Shown here in pieces: positions 17,642 through 29,733 of a DNA stretch of 64,000 nucleotides. Source of the DNA: Rathayibacter rathayi. Lineage in GTDB: Bacteria; Actinomycetota; Actinomycetes; Actinomycetales; Microbacteriaceae. A program made the position numbers and the translations under genes. Under the pieces are notes generated by a model. The model saw only the letters and a list, made by a program, of their open reading frames with translations, was not told the origin of the DNA and made no database searches. The stretch covers positions 1,116,001-1,180,000 of the forward strand of contig NZ_CP028129.1 in NCBI RefSeq assembly GCF_004011095.1, given 5' to 3'. Within the stretch, counting starts at the first letter, position 1; every line of letters begins with the position of its first letter.

Positions 17642-20311
17642 GTGTCAGATCCGGAACAGCCTACCCTCCTGCTCGTCGACGGCCATTCCTTGGCGTTCCG
17701 GGCGTTCTACGCTCTCCCGGTCGACAGCTTCCAGACCCGCGAGGGCCAGCACACGAACGCCATCCACGGTTTCCTGTCGATGCTGATCCTGCTGCTGAAG
17801 AACGAAAAGCCGACCCACCTCGGCGTCGCGTTCGACATCTCCCGCTACTCGTTCCGCACCCGGGAGTACCCCGAGTACAAGGGCACCCGCGGTGAGACCC
17901 CGCCCGAATTCAAGGGCCAGGTCCCCCTTTTGGAGGAGGCTCTGCACGCGATGAACATCCGCACCGTCTCGAAGGAGGATTTCGAGGCCGATGACATCCT
18001 CGCCACCCTCGCTCGCCAGGGCGCCGAGGCCGGCTTCCGGGTGCTGGTTGTCTCGGGCGACCGCGACACCATCCAACTGGTGACGCCCGAGGTCACCCTG
18101 CTCTACCCCTCCACCCAGGGCGTCTCCCAGCTCACGCGGTACGACCGCGACAAGGTGTTCGAGAAGTACGGCGTCGAGCCGCACCAGTACCCCGAGATCG
18201 CGGCTCTCGTCGGTGAGACCAGCGACAACCTGCCCGGAGTCGACAAAGTCGGCCCCAAGACGGCCGCCAAGTGGGTCACTCAGTACGGCACGGTGGCCGA
18301 CATCATCGCCCACGCCGACGAGATCAAGGGCGTCGTCGGCGAGAAGCTCCGCGAGCAGAAGGAGAACGCACTCCGCAACCGCCGCCTCAACCGCCTGGTG
18401 ACCGACGTCGAGCTGCCGCTCGGTCCGCACGACCTCACCCGGCGGCCGATTGATCCGGACGCGGTCCGCGAGATCTTCAGCCGCCTCGAGTTCAAGACGC
18501 TCCAGGAGCGGGTACTGACGATCGCCGCGGAGGAGGGCGTCGACGGCGCCGCCGCAGCCCTGGCGGGCGATGTGGTCACGACCTCAGCCCCCGCCGTCCG
18601 CACCCTGGTCGACGAGGAGCTCGCGCACTGGCTCGATCGCGTCTCGGCGCAGGGCACCGCGCCCGTCGCCGTTCAGGTGCAGCTCGGAGCCGGCGGGCTG
18701 GAGGGCGTCGGCCTCGCCGTCGAGAAGGAGACGGCGTTCGTGCCCTGGGCCGCTGAGCGGCCCGACTACACCGCGCTCGAAAAATGGCTGGCCGGCCGCG
18801 CGCCCAAGTACTTCGCCGACGCCAAGCCCCAGATCAAGGCGCTGCGCCGCGCCGGCCTCCCCGTCGCGGGACTGGAGTTCGACACCCGCGTCGCCTCCTG
18901 GCTCCTGCAGCCCACCGGCCACCCGGCGACCCTTGCCGCCCAGGTCGCGCAGCACCTCGACGAGACAATGGCGCAGGGAGACCCGAACCAGCTCGTCCCC
19001 ACCGTCGAGCCGATGGGCCCGGCGACCGAGGCCTGGTACGCCTATCGGCTCGTCGAGCCGCTCCGCGAGCGTCTGGGCGAGGGAATGCTGTCGGTGCTCG
19101 TCGACATCGAGCTGCCGATCGTGCAGGTGCTGGCGACGATGGAGCTCGCCGGTGTCGCGATCGACGCCGAGGTACTCGCGCGCCTCCGGGGCGAGCTGAC
19201 CACCTCGGCCGCCGACCTCGCGAGCCGCGCCTTCGCCGAGATCGGACACGAGATGAACCTCGGCTCGCCGAAGCAGCTGCAGCAGGTCCTCTTCGAGGAA
19301 CTCGACATGCCGCGCACCCGGGCGACGAAGACGGGCTACACGACCGACGCATCCGCCCTGGCCGACCTCCAGGAGTCGCATCCGCACCCGTTCCTCGGGC
19401 TACTGCTCGAGCACCGCGACGCGACCAAGCTCAAGCAGATCATTGAGACCCTCGAGAAGTCGGTCACCGTCGACGGCCGGATCCACACGAGCTACGACCA
19501 GACCGGCACCGCCACCGGCCGCATTTCCTCGAACGATCCGAACCTGCAGAATATCCCCGTCCGCAGCGAGGTCGGTCGCCGCATCCGCACCGCCTTCGTG
19601 CACGGAGCGGAGGCGAGCACGCTGCTCACCGCCGACTACTCGCAGATCGAGATGCGGATCATGGCGCACCTCTCCGGCGACGCGGGGCTGATCGAGGCCT
19701 TCCACTCCGGCGAAGACCTGCACCGGTTTGTCGGCTCGCGGATCTTCGGTGTCGAGCCGGGCGAGGTCACCTCCGCGATGCGCAACAAGGTGAAGGCGAT
19801 GTCCTACGGTCTCGCCTACGGCCTGAGCGCCTTCGGCTTGTCCAAGCAGCTTCGGATCTCGAGCGCCGAGGCCAAGCAGCTGATGACCGACTACTTCGTC
19901 CGCTTCGGCGCCGTGCGGGACTACCTCCGCAGCGTCGTCGAGCAGGCCCGCGAGACGGGCTACACCGAGACGATCTTCGGGCGCCGCCGCCCGTTCCCCG
20001 ACCTGCAGAGCGCCAACCGCGTGCTCCGCGACAACGCCGAGCGCGCAGCGCTGAACTCGCCCATCCAGGGCTCGGCCGCCGACATCATGAAGCGCGCGAT
20101 GATCGGCGTGCAGGCCGACCTCGACGAGCGCGGTCTCGGCTCGCGCATGCTTCTCCAGGTGCACGATGAGCTGATCTTCGATGTCGCTCCCGGCGAGGAG
20201 GAGCCGCTGGAGGCGATCGTCCGCGACCGGATGGCGGGGGCCGCCGATCTGAGCGTGCCGCTCGAGGTGCAGGTGGGCCACGGCGCCGACTGGGACGTCG
20301 CGGCGCACTGA
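17642..20311 (+). CDS. polA: DNA polymerase I
   Basis: Fills gaps and removes RNA primers in replication and repair. At 889 aa, it has an N-terminal 5'-nuclease (about 1-290, e.g. FDISRYSFRTREYPEYKGTR), a middle 3'-5' exonuclease-like domain and a C-terminal polymerase domain with motif A DYSQIEMRIMAHLSGD, the O-helix region RNKVKAMSYGLAYGLS and motif C VHDEL. The middle domain lacks the DxE metal ligands (VAVQVQLGAG at the expected place), so proofreading is lost, as is general in actinobacterial PolA. GTG 17642 is set by TAGTCT 6 nt upstream. Confidence 0.97.
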   Translation: MSDPEQPTLLLVDGHSLAFRAFYALPVDSFQTREGQHTNAIHGFLSMLILLLKNEKPTHLGVAFDISRYSFRTREYPEYKGTRGETPPEFKGQVPLLEEALHAMNIRTVSKEDFEADDILATLARQGAEAGFRVLVVSGDRDTIQLVTPEVTLLYPSTQGVSQLTRYDRDKVFEKYGVEPHQYPEIAALVGETSDNLPGVDKVGPKTAAKWVTQYGTVADIIAHADEIKGVVGEKLREQKENALRNRRLNRLVTDVELPLGPHDLTRRPIDPDAVREIFSRLEFKTLQERVLTIAAEEGVDGAAAALAGDVVTTSAPAVRTLVDEELAHWLDRVSAQGTAPVAVQVQLGAGGLEGVGLAVEKETAFVPWAAERPDYTALEKWLAGRAPKYFADAKPQIKALRRAGLPVAGLEFDTRVASWLLQPTGHPATLAAQVAQHLDETMAQGDPNQLVPTVEPMGPATEAWYAYRLVEPLRERLGEGMLSVLVDIELPIVQVLATMELAGVAIDAEVLARLRGELTTSAADLASRAFAEIGHEMNLGSPKQLQQVLFEELDMPRTRATKTGYTTDASALADLQESHPHPFLGLLLEHRDATKLKQIIETLEKSVTVDGRIHTSYDQTGTATGRISSNDPNLQNIPVRSEVGRRIRTAFVHGAEASTLLTADYSQIEMRIMAHLSGDAGLIEAFHSGEDLHRFVGSRIFGVEPGEVTSAMRNKVKAMSYGLAYGLSAFGLSKQLRISSAEAKQLMTDYFVRFGAVRDYLRSVVEQARETGYTETIFGRRRPFPDLQSANRVLRDNAERAALNSPIQGSAADIMKRAMIGVQADLDERGLGSRMLLQVHDELIFDVAPGEEEPLEAIVRDRMAGAADLSVPLEVQVGHGADWDVAAH

Positions 20312-20330
20312 TCCGGCTGCACGGCCTGGC

Positions 20331-20336
20331 TAGGCT
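20331..20336 (+). promoter_or_regulatory. -10 box, leaderless DUF885 gene
   Basis: TAGGCT ends 7 nt before ATG 20344. A GGAGG just before the ATG is too close to work as a normal ribosome site. Confidence 0.5.
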
Positions 20337-20343
20337 CGGAGGC

Positions 20344-22020
20344 ATGACCACCGACATTCCCCGCGAACCCACCGCCATCGACGCCGTCGCCGAGCGCTGG
20401 GTCGACACGCTCGTCGACCTCGACCCCACCCTCGGCACCGCCATCGGGCGCGCCGAGGCGAACGGCCGTCTGGGTGACTACTCACCGATCGGCCTCGAGC
20501 GCGCGCGGGCCGCGACAGCCTCCGCACTCGCCGAGCTGGAGGCAGCCGAGCCCGCCGACGAGGTCGACCGCGTGACCGTCGCCGACCTGGGCGCCGAGCT
20601 CCGCCTCGCCCTCGAGGGGTACGATGCGGGCCTGCCACTGCGCGACATCAACGTGATCGCGTCCCCTGCCCAGGGGGTGCGGGACGTCTTCGACCTGATG
20701 CCGACCGACGAGGTCGCCGACTGGGACGCGGTCGCCGAGCGGCTGCTGGCCGTGCCGGCCGCCCTCGAGGGCTACGCCGAGACCCTGCGTGCGGGGATCC
20801 GTTCCGGAGTGGTTCCTGCTCGTCGGCAGGTCGAGCTCGTCGCAGAGCAGGCCCGCACGATTGCCGCGCCCCGCGGATTCTTCGCCCAGCTGGCTGCCGA
20901 GGCCGCTCCCGCCGCCGGCTCGCTGCCCGCCTCGCTCGCGCAGCGGCTCGAGGACGGTGCCCGTCGCGCCTCAGCCGCTTACGGCTTGCTCGCGCAGTTC
21001 CTCCGGAGCGAGCTCGCGCCCGCCGCGACCGAGCAGGACGCCGTCGGCCGGGAGCTGTACGCGCTGCACTCGCGCCGCTTCCTCGGGGCCGTCGTCGATC
21101 TCGACGAGACCTACGAGTGGGGGATCGAGGAGCTGGCGCGGATGACGGCCGAGCAGGAGGCGATCGCGCGCGAGATCCTGCCCGGCGCCTCCGTCGCCGA
21201 GGCGATCACCCACCTCGAGGCCGATCCGTCGCGGACGCTGCACGGTGTCGACGCGCTGCAGGCCTGGATGCAGGAGACCAGCGACCGCTCGGTGCGCGAG
21301 CTCGCCGGCACCGCGTTCGATATCCCGGAGGAGGTGCGCCGCCTCGAGTGCCGTATCGCGCCGACCCAGGAGGGCGGCATCTACTACACCGGGCCGAGCG
21401 ACGACTTCTCGCGCCCGGGCCGGATGTGGTGGTCGGTCCCCGCGGGCGTCACCGAGTTCGCCACCTGGCGCGAGCTGACCACCGTCTACCACGAGGGCGT
21501 CCCCGGGCATCACCTGCAGATCGGGCAGGCGGTGCACAACCGCGCCCGGCTGAACACCTGGCGCCGTCAGCTGGCAGGCACGTCCGGTCACGCCGAGGGC
21601 TGGGCCCTCTACGCGGAGCGGCTGATGGAGAGCTTGGGCTACCTCGACGATCCGGCCGACCGCCTGGGCATGCTCGACGGCCAGCGGATGCGCGCGGCGC
21701 GCGTCGTCCTCGACATCGGGGTGCACCTGCAAAAGCCGATGCCCGGCTCCGGCAGCACCTGGTCCGCGGACTCCGCTCTCGATTTCCTGCGCGCCAACGT
21801 GACCATGGACGACGCCTTCGTGCACTTTGAGGTGAACCGCTACCTCGGCTGGCCGGGGCAGGCCCCGTCCTACAAGATCGGTCAGCGGATCTGGGAGCAG
21901 CTGCGCGACCAGGCCCAGGCCCGTGAGGGCGCGGGCTTCTCGCTCGCGGCCTTCCACCGGCGAGCGCTCGATCTCGGCGGTGTCGGTCTTGACACGCTCC
22001 GCACGAGCCTCGCCGGCTGA
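20344..22020 (+). CDS. DUF885 family zinc metallopeptidase-like protein
   Basis: A 558-aa cytoplasmic protein of the DUF885 family, distant from M3/M32-type peptidases. The metal-binding helix is YHEGVPGHHLQ (His383, Glu384, His389, His390), and a downstream GHAEGWALYAERLMES supplies the likely third ligand glutamate. There is no signal peptide. Family members are found widely in actinobacteria without a known substrate. ATG 20344 is chosen from the -10 box 7 nt upstream and the 32-nt gap after polA. Confidence 0.88.
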   Translation: MTTDIPREPTAIDAVAERWVDTLVDLDPTLGTAIGRAEANGRLGDYSPIGLERARAATASALAELEAAEPADEVDRVTVADLGAELRLALEGYDAGLPLRDINVIASPAQGVRDVFDLMPTDEVADWDAVAERLLAVPAALEGYAETLRAGIRSGVVPARRQVELVAEQARTIAAPRGFFAQLAAEAAPAAGSLPASLAQRLEDGARRASAAYGLLAQFLRSELAPAATEQDAVGRELYALHSRRFLGAVVDLDETYEWGIEELARMTAEQEAIAREILPGASVAEAITHLEADPSRTLHGVDALQAWMQETSDRSVRELAGTAFDIPEEVRRLECRIAPTQEGGIYYTGPSDDFSRPGRMWWSVPAGVTEFATWRELTTVYHEGVPGHHLQIGQAVHNRARLNTWRRQLAGTSGHAEGWALYAERLMESLGYLDDPADRLGMLDGQRMRAARVVLDIGVHLQKPMPGSGSTWSADSALDFLRANVTMDDAFVHFEVNRYLGWPGQAPSYKIGQRIWEQLRDQAQAREGAGFSLAAFHRRALDLGGVGLDTLRTSLAG

Positions 22021-22055
22021 CCTCAGATTCCGAGCCCGGGACGGGCGCGCCGAGA

Positions 22056-22085
22056 TTGCCGTGCACCCGACCGGGTTGGTAAACT
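22056..22085 (+). promoter_or_regulatory. rpsA promoter
   Basis: -35 TTGCCG (22056-22061), an 18-nt spacer, and -10 TAAACT (22080-22085). Initiation here would give rpsA a leader of about 178 nt. Confidence 0.6.
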
Positions 22086-22269
22086 CAGCTGTCACATGTG
22101 TGGCGCCGCCGTGCCTGCGGCGCGTGAGGAGGACCGGTTCCCGGTCTGACGAGCGCCGCTTCCGGGCCGGAGGCACATCCCTCATCACCGCAGTGGCCAC
22201 CACTCCGCCGAGCCGCGAGGCTCGCAGGTGGCCACCGCCCGAGAACCATCCATCCTGGAGCATCCCTTA
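22086..22269 (+). promoter_or_regulatory. Long folded 5' leader of rpsA
   Basis: The leader contains a strong two-part stem-loop at 22193-22235: GTGGCCACC (22193-22201) pairs perfectly with GGTGGCCAC (22227-22235), and inside it GAGCC (22210-22214) pairs with GGCTC (22219-22223) around GCGA. Only about 34 nt separate it from the ATG, with the weak ribosome site TGGAG at 22256-22260 between. S1 represses its own translation through leader folding in E. coli; a similar role here is inference. Confidence 0.45.
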
Positions 22270-23724
22270 ATGACAACCGCAACGACCGACAAGGCAACCA
22301 AGCAGGTCGCGATCAACGACATCGGGTCTGCTGAAGACTTTCTTGCCGCGGTCGAAAAGACTCTGAAGTTCTTCAACGACGGAGACCTCATCGAAGGCAC
22401 CGTCGTGAAGATCGACCGCGACGAGGTCCTCCTCGACGTTGGTTACAAGACCGAGGGCGTCATCCCCTCGCGCGAACTCTCCATCAAGCACGATGTCGAC
22501 CCGTCCGAGGTCGTCAACGTGGGCGACAGCGTTGAAGCCCTCGTTCTCCAGAAGGAGGACAAGGAGGGTCGGCTGATCCTCTCGAAGAAGCGTGCACAGT
22601 ACGAGCGCGCGTGGGGCGACGTCGAAAAGATCAAGGAGTCGGACGGCGTCGTCACCGGCTCGGTCATCGAGGTCGTCAAGGGCGGTCTCATCGTCGACAT
22701 CGGCCTCCGCGGCTTCCTCCCGGCGTCGCTCATCGAGCTGCGTCGCGTCCGCGACCTCACGCCGTATCTCGGCCAAGAGATTGAGGCGAAGATCCTCGAG
22801 CTTGACAAGAACCGCAACAACGTTGTCCTGTCGCGTCGCGCGCTCCTCGAGCAGACGCAGTCCGAGAGCCGCACCACGTTCCTGAACAACCTGCACAAGG
22901 GTCAGGTCCGCAAGGGTGTCGTGTCCTCGATCGTCAACTTCGGTGCGTTCGTCGACCTCGGCGGCGTCGACGGTCTCGTCCACGTCTCCGAGCTCTCCTG
23001 GAAGCACATCGAGCACGCCTCCGAGGTTGTCGAGGTGGGCCAGGAGGTCACCGTCGAGATCCTCGAGGTCGACCTCGACCGCGAGCGCGTGTCGCTCTCG
23101 CTCAAGGCGACGCAGGAGGACCCGTGGCAGGTCTTCGCCCGCACCCACGCGATCGGACAGGTCGCGCCGGGCAAGGTCACGAAGCTCGTCCCGTTCGGTG
23201 CGTTCGTTCGCGTCGCGGACGGCATCGAGGGCCTCGTCCACATCTCGGAGCTGTCGGGCAAGCACGTCGAGCTCGCCGAGCAGGTCGTGTCGGTCGGCGA
23301 AGAGGTGTTCGTCAAGGTCATCGACATCGACCTCGACCGTCGCCGCATCTCCCTCTCGCTCAAGCAGGCGAACGAGGGCGTCGACCCGGAGGGCACCGAG
23401 TTCGACCCGGCGCTCTACGGCATGGCCACGGAATACGACGACCAGGGGAACTACAAGTACCCCGAGGGCTTCGACCCCGAGACCAACGAGTGGCGCGAGG
23501 GCTTCGAGTCTCAGCGCGAGGCTTGGGAGCTGGAGTACGCCGCTGCTCAGGCGCGCTGGGAAGCCCACAAGGCTCAGGTCGCCAAGTCGCAGGAGGAGGC
23601 GGCCACCGTCTCCGAGGGCGTCTCGGTCGGCGCCGACTTCACCAGCGAGGCGACCACCGGCGGCACTCTCGCCGACGACGAGTCGCTCGCAGCGCTGCGC
23701 GAGAAGCTGTCCTCCAACAACTGA
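22270..23724 (+). CDS. rpsA: 30S ribosomal protein S1
   Basis: Binds mRNA upstream of the start site and helps load it on the 30S subunit. The protein has 484 aa with four S1 (OB-fold) repeats, seen in EGTVVKIDRDEVLLDVGYKT, TGSVIEVVKGGLIVDIG, KGVVSSIVNFGAFVDLGGVDG and PGKVTKLVPFGAFVRVADG. Four repeats plus an acidic, less conserved C-terminal tail (about 370-484) are normal for actinobacteria. ATG 22270 begins the conserved protein; the upstream frame is leader. A terminator follows. Confidence 0.97.
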   Translation: MTTATTDKATKQVAINDIGSAEDFLAAVEKTLKFFNDGDLIEGTVVKIDRDEVLLDVGYKTEGVIPSRELSIKHDVDPSEVVNVGDSVEALVLQKEDKEGRLILSKKRAQYERAWGDVEKIKESDGVVTGSVIEVVKGGLIVDIGLRGFLPASLIELRRVRDLTPYLGQEIEAKILELDKNRNNVVLSRRALLEQTQSESRTTFLNNLHKGQVRKGVVSSIVNFGAFVDLGGVDGLVHVSELSWKHIEHASEVVEVGQEVTVEILEVDLDRERVSLSLKATQEDPWQVFARTHAIGQVAPGKVTKLVPFGAFVRVADGIEGLVHISELSGKHVELAEQVVSVGEEVFVKVIDIDLDRRRISLSLKQANEGVDPEGTEFDPALYGMATEYDDQGNYKYPEGFDPETNEWREGFESQREAWELEYAAAQARWEAHKAQVAKSQEEAATVSEGVSVGADFTSEATTGGTLADDESLAALREKLSSNN

Positions 23725-23741
23725 TCGCGAGCACGTCGCAT

Positions 23742-23774
23742 CGAACGGCCGGTCTCCTCGGGGCCGGCCGTTCG
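23742..23774 (+). terminator. Hairpin terminator after rpsA
   Basis: A perfect 11-bp stem, CGAACGGCCGG (23742-23752) with CCGGCCGTTCG (23764-23774), 17 nt past the stop. Confidence 0.8.
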
Positions 23775-23802
23775 GCGTCTCCGGGGCGACGGCTCGGCTG
23801 GG

Positions 23803-23808
23803 TAGGGT
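23803..23808 (+). promoter_or_regulatory. -10 box, leaderless coaE
   Basis: TAGGGT ends 6 nt before GTG 23815. Confidence 0.5.
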
Positions 23809-23814
23809 GGCCGG

Positions 23815-24411
23815 GTGCATCTCCTCGCCCTCACCGGAGGTATCGCCTCGGGCAAGTCCACCGTTGCCCGCCGTCTCGCCGATCACGGAGCCGTGGTCGT
23901 CGATGCCGACGTCCTCGCCCGGCAGGTCGTCGAGCCGGGGGAGCCCGCGCTGGCGGCGATCATCGAGCGGTTCGGGCCGGCTGTGATCCGCTCCGACGGC
24001 GCGCTCGACCGTGCGGCACTCGGCACGATCATTTTCTCGGACGCGGTGGCGCGCGCCGACCTGAACGCCATCACCCACCCTGCGGTGACCCTCCGTTCGC
24101 AGCGCCTCTTCGCTGAGGCGGCCGCGGCGGATCCCGACGTCGTGGTCGTCTACGACGTTCCGCTGCTGGCCGAGGGTCGCGGCGCGCGGGAGTTCGACGA
24201 GGTGGTCGTCGTGCACGCACCGCAGCGGACCCGGATCGAGCGGCTGGTCGCGTTGCGGGGGATGACGGAGGAGCAGGCGCGCGCCCGCGTCTCCTCGCAA
24301 GCGAGCGACGAGGAGCGCCTGGCTCTCGCCGACGTCGTGATCGACTCCTCCGGAACCCTCGACGAGACGCTCGCCCGAACCGACGCGCTCTGGCAGCACG
24401 TAACGCGCTGA
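23815..24411 (+). CDS. coaE: Dephospho-CoA kinase
   Basis: Phosphorylates the 3'-OH of dephospho-CoA, the last step of coenzyme A synthesis. The 198-aa protein has the P-loop [16 protein letters not shown] (residues 4-19), [15 protein letters not shown], and the lid region [23 protein letters not shown] 23815 is adjacent to the conserved HLLALTGG start and is supported by a -10 box 6 nt upstream. The actinobacterial C-terminal UPF0157 fusion is absent, giving a short single-domain enzyme. Confidence 0.95.
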   Translation: MHLLALTGGIASGKSTVARRLADHGAVVVDADVLARQVVEPGEPALAAIIERFGPAVIRSDGALDRAALGTIIFSDAVARADLNAITHPAVTLRSQRLFAEAAAADPDVVVVYDVPLLAEGRGAREFDEVVVVHAPQRTRIERLVALRGMTEEQARARVSSQASDEERLALADVVIDSSGTLDETLARTDALWQHVTR

Positions 24412-24610
24412 CCGGGCCGCCCGCCCAGCCGCCGTCCGATTTGCAGGGAGGCGTGCGATTCACAGGTCTTCCGGCGAATGGAGCGCTCTCCTCCGCTTGG
24501 GCGTCGTCGCAGAGCACATATCCCCTGCGAATCGAACCGCCGGAATCCCCGACGCTCGCACCCCACGTTCGCCTCCAGCGCAGGACGAGCCCGGTGTCGG
24601 TGGTCACGGC

Positions 24611-24616
24611 TACGCT
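24611..24616 (+). promoter_or_regulatory. -10 box, leaderless uvrB
   Basis: TACGCT ends 7 nt before ATG 24624. The 212 nt between coaE and uvrB hold no gene and no clear LexA site. Confidence 0.55.
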
Positions 24617-24623
24617 TCGGATT

Positions 24624-26690
24624 ATGGAGCCAACCCGTGCCGTGCACCCGTTCGAGGTCATCAGCGAATACAAGCCGAGCGGTGATCAGCCCGCCGCCAT
24701 CGCCGATCTGAGCGCCCGAATCAACGCCGGCGAGACCGATGTCGTGCTGCTCGGCGCCACCGGAACCGGCAAGTCGGCGACGACCGCGTGGCTTGTCGAG
24801 GCCGTTCAGCGTCCCACTCTCGTGCTCGCCCACAACAAGACGCTCGCCGCACAGCTGGCCAATGAGTTCCGTGAACTCTTTCCGAACAACGCGGTCGAGT
24901 ACTTCGTCTCGTATTACGACTACTACCAGCCCGAGGCATACGTCCCGCAAACCGACACCTTCATCGAGAAGGACAGCTCGGTCAATGCCGAGGTCGAGCG
25001 CTTGCGGCACTCCACCACCAATTCGCTCCTGAGCCGCCGGGACGTGATCGTCGTCTCCACCGTCTCCTGCATCTACGGCCTCGGCCAGCCGGAGCAGTAC
25101 CTCGAGGCGATGGTGGCACTCCAGGTGGGCCAGCGCGTGGACCGCGACCGTCTCATCCGCAAGTTCGTCTCGATGCAGTACGCACGGAACGACGTCGATT
25201 TCGCCCGCGGGACGTTCCGGGTGCGGGGCGACACGATCGAGATCATCCCCATGTACGAGGAACTCGCGATTCGGATCGAGATGTTCGGCGACGAGATCGA
25301 GGCGCTGTACACGCTCCATCCGCTCACCGGCGACATTGTTCGCAAGCTCGAGTCCGTCTCGGTATTCCCCGGCTCGCACTACGTCGCCAGCCAGGACGTC
25401 ATGCATCGAGCGATCGACACCATCCAGCAGGAACTCGAGGTGCGTCTGGCCGATCTCGAGAAGCAGAACAAGCTGCTCGAGGCCCAACGACTGCGCATGC
25501 GCACCACCTTTGACCTCGAGATGATGCAGCAGATCGGCTTCTGCTCCGGCATCGAGAACTACTCCCGCCATATCGACGGCCGCGAGTCGGGCGAGGCCCC
25601 GCACTGCCTGCTCGACTACTTCCCAGACGACTTCCTCGTCGTGATCGACGAGTCGCACGTCACCGTGCCGCAGATCGGCGCGATGTACGAGGGCGATGCG
25701 TCCCGCAAGCGCACGCTGGTCGAGCACGGTTTCCGCCTACCCTCGGCGATGGATAATCGGCCGCTGAAGTGGGAGGAGTTCACGTCCCGCGTCGGCCAGA
25801 CGGTGTACCTCTCGGCGACTCCAGGCCGCTACGAGATGGGGATCGCCGACGGCATCGTCGAGCAGATCATCCGCCCCACCGGGCTGATCGATCCCGAGAT
25901 CGTCGTCAAGCCAACCAAGGGCCAGATCGATGACCTGCTCGAGGAGATCACGCGGCGTACTGAGCGCGACGAGCGCGTGCTCGTCACGACGCTGACGAAG
26001 CGCATGGCGGAGGAGCTGACCGACTTCCTCACCGAGGCCGGTGTCCGCGTGCGGTACCTGCACTCCGATGTCGACACGCTGCGTCGAGTCGAACTCCTCT
26101 CGGAGCTGCGCGCCGGCGTGTACGACGTGCTGGTCGGTATCAATTTGCTGCGCGAGGGCCTCGATCTACCCGAGGTGTCGCTCGTGGCGATCCTCGACGC
26201 CGATAAGGAGGGCTTCCTCCGTTCGTCGACATCGCTCATCCAGACCATCGGCCGCGCCGCCCGCAACGTCTCGGGCGAGGTGCACATGTACGCGGACAAG
26301 GTGACCGACTCGATGCGGCTCGCGATTGATGAGACCGACCGACGGCGCGAGAAGCAGGTGGCCTATAACCTCGACCACGGCATCGACCCGACGCCGCTGC
26401 GCAAGAAGATCGCCGACATCACCGACGCCCTCGCCCGGGAGGGGGCCGATACCGCCAAACTGCTCGCCGGCCGCGACTCCAAAAAGAAGAGTCCCACGCC
26501 GAACCTGCGCAGGCAGGGACTGGCAGCCAACGGTGGCAACGACCTCGAGGCGATCATCTCGGACCTCAACGGGCAGATGCTTCAGGCGGCGGGCGAGCTC
26601 AAGTTCGAGCTTGCAGCCCGCCTACGCGACGAGGTCCAGGAGCTCAAGCGCGAGCTGCGGCAGATGGAGAAGGCCGGCCACCTGTCGTGA
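24624..26690 (+). CDS. uvrB: Excinuclease ABC subunit B
   Basis: The damage-verifying helicase of nucleotide excision repair. It is handed to the lesion by UvrA and then recruits UvrC. The protein has 688 aa. Walker A is [15 protein letters not shown] (near 45), the damage-probing beta-hairpin is [18 protein letters not shown], the helicase motif VI region is TIGRAARN, and a C-terminal UVR domain (about 650-685) binds UvrC. ATG 24624 starts the conserved protein and is supported by TACGCT 7 nt upstream; the long open frame before it is non-coding. Confidence 0.97.
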   Translation: MEPTRAVHPFEVISEYKPSGDQPAAIADLSARINAGETDVVLLGATGTGKSATTAWLVEAVQRPTLVLAHNKTLAAQLANEFRELFPNNAVEYFVSYYDYYQPEAYVPQTDTFIEKDSSVNAEVERLRHSTTNSLLSRRDVIVVSTVSCIYGLGQPEQYLEAMVALQVGQRVDRDRLIRKFVSMQYARNDVDFARGTFRVRGDTIEIIPMYEELAIRIEMFGDEIEALYTLHPLTGDIVRKLESVSVFPGSHYVASQDVMHRAIDTIQQELEVRLADLEKQNKLLEAQRLRMRTTFDLEMMQQIGFCSGIENYSRHIDGRESGEAPHCLLDYFPDDFLVVIDESHVTVPQIGAMYEGDASRKRTLVEHGFRLPSAMDNRPLKWEEFTSRVGQTVYLSATPGRYEMGIADGIVEQIIRPTGLIDPEIVVKPTKGQIDDLLEEITRRTERDERVLVTTLTKRMAEELTDFLTEAGVRVRYLHSDVDTLRRVELLSELRAGVYDVLVGINLLREGLDLPEVSLVAILDADKEGFLRSSTSLIQTIGRAARNVSGEVHMYADKVTDSMRLAIDETDRRREKQVAYNLDHGIDPTPLRKKIADITDALAREGADTAKLLAGRDSKKKSPTPNLRRQGLAANGGNDLEAIISDLNGQMLQAAGELKFELAARLRDEVQELKRELRQMEKAGHLS

Positions 26691-26698
26691 TCGAGGGC

Positions 26699-26747
26699 GC
26701 TGATCAGCACAGGGCTGATCAGCACAGGGAGGGACCGGCGGATCAGC
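26699..26747. promoter_or_regulatory. Tandem GCTGATCAGC palindromes between uvrB and uvrA
   Basis: The 15-nt unit GCTGATCAGCACAGG occurs twice head to tail (26699-26713, 26714-26728). Each unit begins with the perfect 10-bp palindrome GCTGATCAGC. A degenerate third copy, GCGGATCAGC, is at 26738-26747. All lie 39-87 nt upstream of the uvrA -10 box. They look like protein-binding sites or a small slippage duplication; they do not match the actinobacterial LexA box. Confidence 0.5.
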
Positions 26748-26785
26748 GCCCAGCGAACGCCACGGGCGATGTCGGTGGCTCCGCA

Positions 26786-26791
26786 TACACT
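26786..26791 (+). promoter_or_regulatory. -10 box, leaderless uvrA
   Basis: TACACT ends 6 nt before GTG 26798. Confidence 0.55.
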
Positions 26792-26797
26792 TTCGGA

Positions 26798-29719
<2,922 letters not shown>

Positions 29720-29733
29720 CGCGAGCGAGAAGC

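Noticed and set aside
22267..24399. Open frame of 710 codons on the minus strand opposite rpsA and coaE
   Set aside because: Shadow of the strongly biased rpsA and coaE codons; composition (Leu/Asp/Glu/Arg repeats) mirrors the sense strand.
24412..24623. LexA (SOS) box upstream of uvrB
   Set aside because: A half-site TCGAAC occurs near 24530, but the matching GTTCGA at the right spacing is absent, so no SOS operator is claimed.
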